Positions 13,001-23,911 of a stretch of DNA of 64,000 nt are shown here, in pieces. How positions within the stretch are numbered: the first letter of the stretch is position 1; every line of letters starts with the position of its first letter. Both the position numbers and the translations under genes were made by a program. The notes beneath the pieces are model-generated. The model saw only the letters and a program-made list of their open reading frames with translations, did no database searches and was not told the DNA's origin. The stretch is from Myrica gale (taxonomy: Eukaryota; Streptophyta; Magnoliopsida; Fagales; Myricaceae): assembly GCA_963930655.1 (NCBI GenBank), contig OZ005614.1:1178001-1242000 (forward strand). Direction: 5' to 3'.

Positions 13001-13551
13001 TCCGGATTTCTGTTTTGACTTGTTTTAAGGACGGTCTAGATTCGTGGAACTTCAAAGTTAAATCCAGTTTTGTATGCGCCAGTCATAGGCCCTGATTAGG
13101 CCGTACTTAGATGTTGCAGATGTAGTGAGCAGAAGGAAAAAGTATAATCCGTCAATAATTAGCACCAGACTTTGAACGCTTGTTATGCACAGAGATTAAC
13201 AATGTTGATGTAACTTCTAAAGTTCTAACCCAGTGCTCAGAATTATTTGTCCGATGACCCATCTCTTATCTTCGGATAAACCAGATGTGCATTTCGAGTG
13301 GTGCACTTGGACTTTGCACATCAATCATGGAGCTGCCCCATCATATCCTGCAAAGAATCAAAATCTGGCCCACCAAGATTTCCTATTTTTTGGAGGCAAG
13401 GGAGAAAGAATTGTTGTCAAAGAAAGGATCTGGCCGGCGACAGAGCGAGGCACACATGGATATGGAGTGGCCAGGAAGCCGTAATTTTTTTTTTGGTACG
13501 CAGGCGGTGCGTAAGCACCAGATACACCAGATGATAGTAAGCAGGGAGTTT
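10086..13551. other. intergenic; unrecognised ORF remnants
   Basis: About 3.5 kb without a supported gene. Two stretches have some coding look. One is a plus-strand frame at 10757-11056 (begins TLAVFIEFPNGRK, later KQGPSVFMYKKGDVRIQIK). The other is a minus-strand frame at 11500-11884 (contains KEQWVDALIKGDKTVLEE). Neither has a recognised domain, start or splice context. The stretch 11100-11330 includes GTGGGAGTGTTG, reminiscent of an LTR-element junction. These are best viewed as decayed element or gene fragments. Confidence 0.35.
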
Positions 13552-13560
13552 GAAAAGAAA

Positions 13561-13879
13561 GGCTTAATTGAATTAAAGGTATCTCTGATATAACTTTTTT
13601 ACAAATTCGTTAAATAGGTCTATGTAGTGTCACTTTTAGGTAAAAATTAGTTCATCCGTCTATCAGATGTTAACACACTAACGAATAATCAGTCGACCGC
13701 TGCACTTTGCCTCTTTATGCGGTCGATCGACTCTCATTTCGTTAGTGTGTTAACGTCTGATAGACGGAATGACTAACTTTTGTACAAAGTGATATCAGAC
13801 GGACTTTTTTGTACAAAGTTATACTACATGAACGAATTTGTAAAAGCGTTATAACAAGGACATGTAATGCAATTAAGCC
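13561..13879. mobile_element. Mutator-like MITE (319 bp) with long terminal inverted repeats
   Basis: The left end GGCTTAATTGAATTA is mirrored by the right end TGCAATTAAGCC. Inner arms are also inverted: TTACAAATTCGTT against AACGAATTTGTAA, and CCGTCTATCAGATGTTAACA against its complement near 13750-13770. So nearly the whole element can fold into one hairpin. The flanks show a 9-bp near-identical target duplication (GAAAAGAAA at 13552-13560 and AAAAAGAAA at 13880-13888). No coding capacity. Confidence 0.7.
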
Positions 13880-14044
13880 AAAAAGAAACACACGGTTTCA
13901 CATGAACTAAAGATAATATTTTTTTTTTGCTCGGTAACTAAAGATAATATATAACTACTATATTTCTGCTTTTCAAGCATAAGATATGCATGACCCATGC
14001 GTTCATTTTAGCCATCGAATGTGAAACACGTTGCTTTGGTCATA

Positions 14045-14285
14045 TTGTTTTAGTTACGTGAGTTTGGTTAAAAGTTTTAGAATTTGACCTAACTTTTTAA
14101 ATTTATATTATTAACATTACTTTTACACCTATATCAATACAACTCAACATTATCTTTTTTATACGCATCAATACAACTCGACAACTTTTACACACATGTC
14201 AATAAAGCTCAAATATCACCTAAATATTCACACTATTCTTAAAATTCAACAAATTTTCTCAAAACGAACATGACAGATCTATTTT
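14045..14285. repeat. dispersed AT-rich repeat, copy A
   Basis: Contains TGTCAATAAAGCTCAAATAT followed by CACCTAAATATTCACACTAT and ends with CAAAACGAACATG. The inverse orientation of the same text occurs at 26285-26500 with one mismatch over about 40 bases, and a diverged version at 9905-10085. It has no coding capacity and is likely a non-autonomous transposon remnant. Confidence 0.5.
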
Positions 14286-15265
14286 GGTGACTAAATGGAT
14301 ACATTAACACCAGTTTTTCTAAGTCCCTTCTCTTTAGCCTTCTGTGTCCTGAAGTTCACACTGTTTTTCATTCTGCAGACGTTTGCCTCATAGCTGTTAG
14401 TTTTTGCCACCCTCTCCTTTGATTTTCATATAAAGGAGAACAAGGGGGAGGAAAAATTGACATTCATTCTGTTCGTCCCCTTTTCCCTTAGATGGAAAAA
14501 GTTGGAGGGGCTACAAGAACCATCGTCCCTCTCGAGCAGCGTTGTGTTTGTTGTTTATCCAAGAAAAGTTTGCACATCTATCTACTACGACAGTTGTACA
14601 TTAAGAAAGCGGGGAAACGAAAACTCCCAACTGTTTTCTTTGACGCAATAAGGCTCTTATTACAAGCTAAGCTGAAACCCAGGGAGGCGTACATTAGCAG
14701 TTTAATAGCTTATTTGATTGTTCTAACACTTTCCAAGGCATGTCTTATGCTATCCAGAAGTGCTACGGCACGAGTAAAGCACATTTATATAATTAATAAA
14801 CAAGTTTTTTTTTTGTTTTTTTGTTTTTAAAAGCAAACGAAACACTGTATTTCATCAGGGGTTAAAAATACAGTAGAAGCTCTAATGGGTGAACCAGACC
14901 CTCATCAGAGGTGGCGTCCCTGCGATCATAGCCTTTCAGCATTACACGGCACTCAGGCCCAAGTTTGTTTTGTTTGATTACTGCTGAAGAGAGCTGAGAG
15001 AGACAAATAAAAGAAGAAAAAAGAATTGGGATCTCCTGCATTGCAAGTGGTAGTTTGCATGTCGAACACCCAAAAAGAAAGCCAACGACCAGGTAGTACA
15101 ACAATATAATACATTTCATCAAGCCCATCGATAATGAAATTAGACAGAGAAGATGATCATTAAATGAAAACATACAGTAGCGCCCAATGTATAATCAGAA
15201 GGCACTTCCGAGAATGAGAAGAACTTTAAGAGTTTTCCAGGTTTGTAGTGTGAGGTCAAACGAGC
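14286..15265. other. intergenic and 3' UTR of the MGGCLGC-protein gene
   Basis: The minus strand below 15266 should hold the 3' UTR of the neighbouring gene. A plus-strand open frame at 14492-14830 (MEKVGGATRTIVPLEQRC) has no recognised domain. A T-rich run lies at 14800-14827. Confidence 0.35.
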
Positions 15266-17976
15266 TCAGTCATACAAACCTTCCTGCTCCCAAATATCTA
15301 CAAGGAAATCTATCATTTCCTGTCATTAAATCCCAACAAACAGTCAGGAGTACTGTGATATCATCTACCAGCAAGGAGAACAGTAGAGGAAACAACCAAG
15401 TCTAAAACTACTTACAGGAAGGGGGATCGGCTGGGGGAAAGGCTTGTTGGTCGTAAGTAGACTCTCATAAGTTGCATGCCAACTGCATCATAGACAGTAA
15501 GCAGCAATTTCAGACGATTAGTAACTTGAAGAAGGCCTGATAAAACAATCAAGACCATTAGGGCTGGTGCCCCAATGCATGAGGCCAAGATGGGGGGGGG
15601 GGGGTGTTTTACATCCATCATTCCAAGACAAAGGATGACCAGAGTACTTTAACCATTGAAGTGTTTTACCTTATTTTGGGTTCTCGGATTTGTGGGTGAC
15701 TCTGCAACCTTTTGTTTCCAAGCCACTGCTGCCTCATCTGGTTCCACAAAAGCAGACCTGCATCCATAAAAGTTTTCATACAGATCACTAATGGTTGAAC
15801 CAACAACAAAGGAGACAAAAACTGCAGAGTACAACACAATCACCAAAAAATCCGAAAGGAAAATAAACCAAGTTCAATAACAAACGGCTGAAGGGCCTCC
15901 AACTTAACAGAACATTTACTTTATGGATGTATTTATTCATTCAAGAGAGGACAACAAGAGCACCAGCCAGGGCAGAAGCTCCTTCAGGACAGTAGAACTA
16001 GGGTCGTATCCCAAGGCATTTTCAAATGTGAAAAGATGGCTGCAAGCATTGAGACAGCTGGACTATGCAGCCATGAATTAGCTCGGAAGCACTCTTGCAA
16101 CTAGTTATGTTAGCAAGATTTTTAGAACTGCCAGCTAGGGGCTGGGGGTTTGGACAAAAATCTAATTAAATCAAGCTGCAAATAGATTCCAACTGGTAAC
16201 TTCAAGAACTCAAGAAATGAAGAGTGAATTTAATTAAGCACCACAATCAGTTAGCCAAATGGAAAAAGAAGATGAACATGCCATGATTTATGAATTCAGA
16301 TGGATTGTTCACGCTGCCCATGCAACCCTGGGGATCAAGTCCTTGGTTTGATGTGCTGATTGATGATATGCTTCCCTGGGACTGAACTGCACTGTTGTCC
16401 ATTTCACAAGTGCTGGTGCTCCAAAAGTCCTCTCCTACAGCAGGTTTCTTCAACACTCGACCCAAAGTTCTCAGCTCCTTTGATGGCTCATCCACCGCGA
16501 TATTTAGTTGAGGTTTAGTATAGCATCCAAGGCAGCCTCTGCTCTGTTTCAAATCAGGTTTTGATCACGAGATTGATTATTATCAAATATGGCATGTGAG
16601 ATAAAATAAACGAAGTTGAATGCAATTTTTGCTCGAGCTACAATAAAAAAAAATAATACTTACTCATCCAAATAACTTAAAGAAATATATGTAGCTCAGG
16701 TAGTATTAATAGTTCTACAGGAGCTTCATTCCTTTCCCCACTGCAGCTCTCTCTCCCAGATACCCCACCTCCACCCCCCCCCCCCACCCCAAACCCTTCC
16801 CAGATGGATAAAAAAAACAAAAGAGAAACATTCATACAACTTTATCCAAAACTTAGATTTGATGATCCCAAAGATATGATATTGGAAAATCATTCAAGAG
16901 AGAAAAAAAAAGAGGAGGAATTTTTTTTACTTATATTCCCTTTTGGAGAGAGAGAGAGAGGAGGGGGGGAGTTGAAGTAAATTGCTTTTGAATTTCCAAA
17001 TATAGTACATTGGTAAACTGATAAACTAACAGAAAATCCTGGCTATGAAATTGCTTCTACTGAAAGCAAAGGACTTTTAAAATTAAAAGCACCGCTGAGG
17101 AGGGATTGGCCACAGTTCTGTAGATTAGATTGTTATCTCAAATTTAACTCAACTTAATTTATAGAAGCAAACCTCTTGTAGTGCAATGAGGACATTCACT
17201 GCCAAATGTAGTTCATTTCAGCACAAACAAAACACAGAAGAGAAGTACCTTCTTACACTTGAAAATGCCTTCCATTAAAGCCTTGACTCTTTCCCTCATT
17301 AAAAGCATTAGAGCGCGGAGATATGCTCCAGAAAACATAATAAACGAACAGCAGGGTTTCTTCCCAACGAACCTCTCTGATTGGGCTAACAAGCAGAACC
17401 TATAACACATAGCTCCTATAGAATCACCGATACAAAAGCCACAATTCTCTGTATATAGTCTCACCAACTTCTCAATACTACAAGGAAAGAATGGTAGACC
17501 AGAACCAAAAAAAGCTCTAACATGTCTCCCTCTTCAATCACTCTTAAAGCTCGCTTACTGAACAAGCAAGCACAAGCCCAAAATATTCTATCAAGTATAA
17601 AGAAATCATAGACTACAAGAAAACCTGACACTCTGTTTTGCTCGTGTAGGGCAAGGAAAAGAAAAGCGATTAGAATCTAAAATCTTTATATTTCTTTTGA
17701 TCTCAGTAACCTAAAAAGTGCAAAATTAGCTCAACTGCGCTAATCAGAAACTGTCTCAATTGCATATATTTTATACTACTGTGCGCCAAAATCATGAAAG
17801 TTAAAAAATATCTTAGCTTCTGAAGAATGTTTAAATTCTCCTCCCCCATACATTATTCTCACCAAGGAAACAGTAAAAGCCTCCTTTTTCTCAGCAAACA
17901 AACAGAGCCTAGAGTTATGTCTATCAATAAATTGAAAAGAGAAAGGGGAAAAAGAAGAAGAGAAAACTCACCCCAT
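15266..17976 (-). CDS. small conserved plant protein with predicted N-terminal lipidation (At5g25360/At3g15770-like)
   Basis: Five exons: 17976-17972, 16538-16282, 15757-15670, 15482-15416 and 15319-15266; total 471 nt, 156 residues. I recognise a plant-specific family of unknown function with MGGCLGC at the start, DEPSKELRTLGR, a Ser-rich stretch (QGSISSISTSNQ), NHGLLLWNQMRQQWLGNK, WHATYESLL, and a conserved tail EMIDFLVDIWEQEGLYD. Gly2 with Cys4 and Cys7 suggests N-myristoylation plus palmitoylation and hence membrane attachment (inference). The ATGGG start exon is separated from exon 2 by a 1.4-kb intron. Intron 2 appears to begin with GC rather than GT: only the GC junction keeps NHG-LLLW in frame. 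Other junctions are GT-AG. No lesion was seen. Homopolymers (13 G at 15592-15604, a C run near 16775) lie only in introns. Confidence 0.88.
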
Positions 17977-18026
17977 ACAAGCGAGAAGATGAGAGAGCCA
18001 AGGCAGAACGTAGCTTCCGAGTTGCA

Positions 18027-18032
18027 TTTATA
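18027..18032 (-). promoter_or_regulatory. TATA box of the MGGCLGC-protein gene
   Basis: TATAAA on the minus strand, about 50 nt upstream of the start codon at 17976, so transcription would begin near 18000. It is the only good TATA box between the gene and the retroelement inserted at 18157. Confidence 0.6.
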
Positions 18033-18156
18033 CACGTCCACGCAGTGATCTCCCAAGCAAAACCCCGAGTCTAGGAAGTATTGGCCTTACAATCCTGCGT
18101 ATTCAATTACGCAGTGGAAAACGACTCAGAATTAAAGCGTATAAAATCAAAGAACG

Positions 18157-19728
18157 TGTTGAAACTACGTTTAGACCCTAGAATATACCTAGAGGGGGGT
18201 GAATAGGTATTTAAAAACTAATACACCTCTCTTTAGAAGACCACAGAAAAACAAGTTCAAAAACTAATACACTTGCACTATTAAAAACCTATTCAAACAA
18301 TATGATATAAGCACTTAATCAGCAACCTCAAACAATCAAATTAAGAATGATTCAATCTTGACCAAACAGCTTTTAGAGAAACAATTACAGCAGCAATCAC
18401 TACTCAATATATCAAATACTCAAAACAGAAAAATCAAGATTGACATATAACTTTGACAACTATCAATTAACAATAATGAGATATAGTTAGCAACAATATG
18501 ATCAACTTAATAATGATTGTTCAGCAATGTAAAATCTGCACTTCAAGAAATAATATCATAACAACAGCCTATCCAAATTTCAGCAAGCAACACTTAACGT
18601 ATAAAGGATTTCTTGAACCTATTTCACACAAGAAATATTCTCAGACCCAACAATACAAATTCAAACTCTTAAGCAACAATATTCAACACTTCTAAGACTA
18701 ATAACCAACAAAGATTCGGACAGAATTCAATAGTCACTAAGTTGACAATTTCAAGTTACCAATATCTTTCAGATCTGCAAAATAATCAACAAGAAATAGT
18801 TAGTTGCAAAAATATCAAGAAAGAAGAGAATAGAATCAACACAGAAATTTTTGGTAACGAAGTGAAAAATTTCTCAAGAAGAACGTCTTCTGAGAAATAA
18901 AAAACACTCCGGGTGTTTCCACCAAGTCTTTCCACTAGAACGTCGGGATTTTACAATGGTGATCTAACCAAAAACCTTTTGGCCTCAAGACCCCTTTTCC
19001 TATGTAAAATCACCCAAATCCACCGAATTGGGTTGGTGCCCAGCACCCACTCGAAGACCAGCAACTCTGGTGCTCGTTCTACAGCAGATCCCACGAACTC
19101 GTGGGCTTGAGGCTCCTCTGAAACTTTCAGCTACAACTTTTCTTGAGAACCCACTCAAGAAACTCAACTCTTGGTGATGTGAATCTTCAATAGCAACGAA
19201 CTAAGAACTTCCAGCCTTCAGTCGACGACAAGGCTCACTGATCTTCCACCAGAGGGAAGATTTACTCACTCTCACAATCAGATCTGGTTAGAACAGATTT
19301 TTGCACAAGAGAGAAATGGGAGAAATCGAGTACAGAGAGAGTTCTTGAAGTTTCGAGAGAATAGACGATGAGTAAGTACGTCCAAAGCATTTGGGAAAGT
19401 GGTATATGACTTTAGTGAGGGCAAATAAGTCAAAACGAAAAAGTTATGATGACTGGGCAATTTTCTAGAAGGTTATTACGTTATCTGCAATTTTTCCGCT
19501 AAGCTGACCCAAGGCTAACCCAGCCGACTGAAAATCTGTCTAACAGCTCCGTAACCAACTTCCAACCATTCTAGATGCACCCAACACCTTCCAGAAACTT
19601 TCTCCTTAGCTCCACGTCATTCCAGACTTAATCAAGTTGCTCTTACAATTCTAAAAATAGAAAAATACATTTATACAAAGAATTGTTTTGACCATGGAAA
19701 TTATGCCAATTTTACATAAACACTTTCA
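18157..19728 (-). repeat. 3' LTR of gag-only Copia element
   Basis: On the minus strand the LTR starts TGAAAG and ends CAACA (TG...CA). It is 1572 bp and nearly identical to 23911-25483. It abuts the target duplication GAACG on its outer side and the purine tract on its inner side. Confidence 0.92.
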
Positions 19729-19745
19729 ATCTCCCCCTTTGGCAA
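19729..19745 (-). other. polypurine tract
   Basis: The minus strand reads TTGCCAAAGGGGGAGAT immediately before the 3' LTR, the expected plus-strand priming site. Confidence 0.8.
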
Positions 19746-20233
19746 TTTCCATGACAAAACCTTAAGCTAAGCCTAAACCTACCCCAAGATCTGTTATCAC
19801 CAAAACAGAACTTGATTTACAGTTTAGTAAGCAGCCTAGATAAATTCTAACAATATCCCTAAGCAACTTGATTAATGGTTTGAGTACCTGAAAAGAAAAC
19901 ACTCAAACTCAACCGTGATCAATATACTCAAGATAATATACTCTGAAAACAGATGATCACTAAAAAACAAGACTTAGCTATTTAAACAAGTCTTAACACA
20001 ACACAAAAGTGTTCAAGCTCCCCCTAGCAATAATAACTAAGCATAACTGAACTTTAAACATATCATAGCAACAACACAAGTTCATAACAGTAGCTTATAT
20101 AACAGAACATAGCATAACAGAACACAACATAATAGTAGATAGCAAAAACTCCCCCTCAAGTTCATAACTCCATAACAGCAGCAGCAGCTCCCCAACCACA
20201 CACCACATTACTCCCCCTTACATATGCAAAGAA

Positions 20234-20321
20234 TAAGTTCCTTATAAGCTTCAGCTCCCTTTACTATTTAGCTCCCATAAGTTCCTTATAAGCTTCAGCT
20301 CCCTTTACTATTTAGTTCCCC
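20234..20321. repeat. 44-bp tandem duplication inside the retroelement
   Basis: The phrase beginning TAAGTTCCTTATAAGCTTCA is repeated head-to-tail twice with a 44-bp period in the non-coding 3' part of the element. The copies differ at only one or two bases. Confidence 0.7.
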
Positions 20322-21918
20322 CTTACTCTAATTTCTCCCCCTTTTTGTCATGGAAAAGACAAAGGAGTTAATCCTCCATATCACTCATACTACCATAATC
20401 TTCCTCATCAGAGGGAAGATTCTCAATATTAAATGAAGGAGAAGGGGACTTAAAAGGTGAAACATTTCTTCATGTACATACTCCAATTATATATACCAAT
20501 TGAAACTTAAACCAAAGTCTAGCTCAATACAACATCTCAGAAATGAATTTCCAAAGATGTTGAAGACAAAACAAACCACAATATGTGAAATTAGTAAGCT
20601 CAGTCAACATACAACATATACTTGCACAATGTCATCACATGGAAGTTCTTAATCAATTTCAAGAACATTACCAAATTGAATATAACTTTCAGTTCATAGA
20701 AATATATCAATAATCCAATACAAAGTCATATCATCTACATTTAAGACAATCAAAAATCCACATCAAAAAATATATTTTTAGGTCAACATATAATCTAGAA
20801 ATAAAGTTCCAGCTCAACACATAGAATTTCTAGCTCAACATACAATCTTAAAAAGAAGTACATCTCACAAAATTATTTAAAAAATAAATGTTTCAGCACA
20901 ACACTATATATTTTCAGCTCACATTGACAATACAATATGCTCAACATATTCTCAATATATTAAATATGTGCAATGTTCATCACTCCTCATCAATTATTCA
21001 ACAACCATTATTTTGCAAACAATATAGATGAAGAATAAATGAACACATAACCAAAAGAGAGCATTTAAGCACAAAAATGTGTAACCCCCTGTATGAACAA
21101 TGACTCCACAAATAGAAGTGGACTTCATTTTATATTCAACAAATGCAAACTACTCATTCTTATAACATATTCAGTCACTATAAGGAAAGAAGAAACAATA
21201 CCCATTCATTTAAGCAAGACAAATCTTTCATTTCCAAAAAAAAATGTGAAACCCGAAATTCTCAAAAAACATTGAAATTTGAAGCACTAAACTTGTAGAT
21301 CTGTGATATAAATGATGAAATCTTCTTCCAAATGACTCCACATACAAAGCCCATATGATTTCTTAAGCATTTAGCTAAGAAAACAAAGTAGATCTAAGAA
21401 ATTTTCACAAAACTCATAAGGGTTTTCAAGAACTTCGAATTTAGCATATATCATCCATTAAATCTCACAAAAATCAAGTATATTACCTTAGAGATCGTAG
21501 AGGATTGAATTTTGAACAAAACCCAACAAAAATCTCTTCAAATGAGCAAGATTTGAGCATGTTATGAGCAAAATAGTGATAGGCTAGAGAGAAGTACGTG
21601 AGAGGTAGAGAGCATTTTAGAGACACATGGAAAAAAAATAGCACATATGGTAAACTAACTAAAGGCACAAAACACATTAGTAAAACCATAAAAACTCTTA
21701 CCTTCACGTGTGAGCATACCAATACACTCTTAAAACAAAAGGACATCAGATTTATCAATTCACATTACAGTTTTTCATAAAATCAACAATTTTCAAAAAA
21801 ATCAAAATTCTCTTGAAAAATCAATATTTGTCCAGAACTTTAAAAACTTCTAAAAAACTTACAACAACAACATATTATACATCAATTAAAATGCAAGAAA
21901 TACTTTCAACATTAAACA

Positions 21919-21990
21919 AATACCAATTGATTTCTTAAAAATTCAAACCTTGTTCCATCAAGGAGTTTGGTAAATAAATCAACCAATTGG
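21919..21990 (-). pseudogene. remnant of Copia RNase H C-terminus
   Basis: The minus strand encodes QLVDLFTKLLDGTRFEF, which resembles the conserved end of Copia polyproteins (ADxFTKxL type), about 30 nt after the gag stop codon. All intervening pol sequence is missing, so this marks the right edge of an internal deletion. Confidence 0.7.
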
Positions 21991-22015
21991 TTTTTTTTGT
22001 TTTGCAATAATATGT

Positions 22016-23866
22016 TCAAGTGTCATCCTTTTTTCTTACCCAAACTTTTTTCGTAAAATTTAAATTGCTCAACTCAATTTTCTTACATATAAGATCAACT
22101 TGTTTAGACAAAGTAGAGACTTGAGAAACTAACTTATCAAAAGCTGAAATTGAAAGTGAATTTGAAAACTTACAATTGCTAGAATTCAATTTAAAACACT
22201 TTGATCTTACATGACCTCTTTTTCCACAATAGAAACAAGTGGGGACAGATCTTGAATTTACATAAGAGGTTTGTGAAATATTCTTACCATGAGCAGCAGT
22301 GGGTAAACTTACATCCAGTTGATTGTTGACCTCTGAAAATTTCTTTTTACTAGTAGCTGGCACAAACACAAGCTTGTTAGTAATAAAAGAATTAGAATCA
22401 GATTTCTTAAAACCTAATCCATGTTTATCACTAGAGGAGGTTCCTAGACTTAACATCATGTCAAGCTTCTTTGCACCACTTGAAAAATATTCCAGTTGAG
22501 AATTGGACTTCTCTAGTTCTATTTCCAAGTTCTTTACTTTCAGATCTAGAGAGGCATTACTATTTTTCAGATTATCAATTAAGATAGATTGTTCACAATT
22601 CTTTGCCAATAACTCTTCTTTTTCAATTTCTAAATTCTTAAGCCTTTTTGAATACACAAGGTTCTCTCTTTTCACCTTAAGGCTTTCTTCGAACAAACTA
22701 TTGTAGGCAATTTGAAGAGGTTCATCAATATCAACATTATCCTCTAATTCATCATCACTTAAACTAACATCACCAATGCTATTAATAGAAGAAGTAAAAG
22801 CCATGTAATTAACCATACCATCAGATTCATCATCACTTGAAGAAGACGAATCAGAATCAGAATATGTCCGGGGGATGTTCTTAGTCTTACCTTTTGACTT
22901 AAGAAAGGTTGGACAATCTGCTTTAAAATGACCATAGCCTTTGCAGCCATGACATTGAAATTCTTTTGAACTTTTCTTCTTAGAATCTTTAGGAAAAACT
23001 TTTTCTCCTTTTTCAGCTGATTTCCAGCTTGATTTTTCAGTATGTTTAGAAGAATATGTAGGTGGTTTCTTCCATTTATTCTTCTTTTTAAAACTAAGAG
23101 CTTTTCTAAATCTCCTAACAAACAAAGCAATGTCCTCATCATCCATAGACACATCAGAACATTCAGATTCATTATCAGCAAAAGAGTTCAAAGCAATAGA
23201 CTTAGAATTTTTGGTTTGAGGCAGAGATAATTCATAGGTCTGTAATGAACCTACAAGTTCTTCAATTCTGATTTTTTCTAGGTCTTTGCTTTCTTCTATG
23301 GCCGTAATTTTACCTCTGAATTTTTCAGTGAGAGATCGTAAGACTTTTCTTACAACTCTCAATTCAGGAATTTTTTCTCCTAAGTTAAAGGTTGAGTTAA
23401 CAATATCGTTGAGTTTGGAGTAAAACTCATCGAATGTCTCATCTTCTTTCATTCTAATTTCTTCAAACCTAGTCGCAAGCATTTGAAGTTTAGAATTTTT
23501 GACTATCTTAGTGCCTTCGTGTGTGGTTTCTAAAATCTCCCATGCGTCTTTAGCCATTTCACACATGGAGATTCGTTTAAACTCATCAGCTGAAATGCCC
23601 ATGAAAATAGCATGCAAGGCACGACTATTATAGGTGCATTCATTCATTTCGTCTTTAGTCCACAAACTAATGTCTTTAGGCTCAGCAGAGATTGTACCAG
23701 TTTCAGTAACTTTTGCTGCAGTCATGGGTGTCGACCAACCTATTACTACCGAGTGCCATACTCGTTCATCAAGGGACTTCAAGAAGGCCCTCATCCTTAC
23801 TTTCCAATAGGCATAATTATTGCCATCGAAGTAAGGAGGAACGGACAGCGATTGACTCCTTTCCAT
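22016..23866 (-). CDS. gag: Copia-type Gag polyprotein with two zinc knuckles
   Basis: An uninterrupted 616-residue ORF. The N-terminus (PPYFDGNNYAYWKVRM) and the following 200 residues are the UBN2/DUF4219 type of plant Copia capsid. Two CX2CX4HX4C zinc knuckles follow: CHGCKGYGHFKADC at about residue 305 and CFYCGKRGHVRSKC at about residue 544. An acidic/Ser-rich stretch and a probable coiled coil (residues 390-450, LKNLEIEKEELL) separate them. The ORF ends KKVWVRKKDDT just before the protease would be expected. Gag assembles virus-like particles; with no pol in the element, copying would depend on enzymes supplied by an autonomous relative (inference). The ORF is intact. Confidence 0.92.
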   Translation of the reverse strand: MERSQSLSVPPYFDGNNYAYWKVRMRAFLKSLDERVWHSVVIGWSTPMTAAKVTETGTISAEPKDISLWTKDEMNECTYNSRALHAIFMGISADEFKRISMCEMAKDAWEILETTHEGTKIVKNSKLQMLATRFEEIRMKEDETFDEFYSKLNDIVNSTFNLGEKIPELRVVRKVLRSLTEKFRGKITAIEESKDLEKIRIEELVGSLQTYELSLPQTKNSKSIALNSFADNESECSDVSMDDEDIALFVRRFRKALSFKKKNKWKKPPTYSSKHTEKSSWKSAEKGEKVFPKDSKKKSSKEFQCHGCKGYGHFKADCPTFLKSKGKTKNIPRTYSDSDSSSSSDDESDGMVNYMAFTSSINSIGDVSLSDDELEDNVDIDEPLQIAYNSLFEESLKVKRENLVYSKRLKNLEIEKEELLAKNCEQSILIDNLKNSNASLDLKVKNLEIELEKSNSQLEYFSSGAKKLDMMLSLGTSSSDKHGLGFKKSDSNSFITNKLVFVPATSKKKFSEVNNQLDVSLPTAAHGKNISQTSYVNSRSVPTCFYCGKRGHVRSKCFKLNSSNCKFSNSLSISAFDKLVSQVSTLSKQVDLICKKIELSNLNFTKKVWVRKKDDT

Positions 23867-23898
23867 CTAGGTAACAAAGGGTCAAGGATCTACTATAA

Positions 23899-23911
23899 GG
23901 CTCCGATACCA
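23899..23911 (-). other. primer-binding site (tRNA-iMet)
   Basis: The minus strand reads TGGTATCGGAGCC directly after the 5' LTR, complementary to the 3' end of plant initiator tRNA-Met with one difference from the usual TGGTATCAGAGCC. The same 13-mer is used by the second element at 51967-51979. Confidence 0.85.

Noticed and set aside
18498..19110. Identical 65-codon open frames in both LTRs
   Set aside because: They are identical only because the LTRs are identical; no conserved protein character and an antisense position relative to the element.
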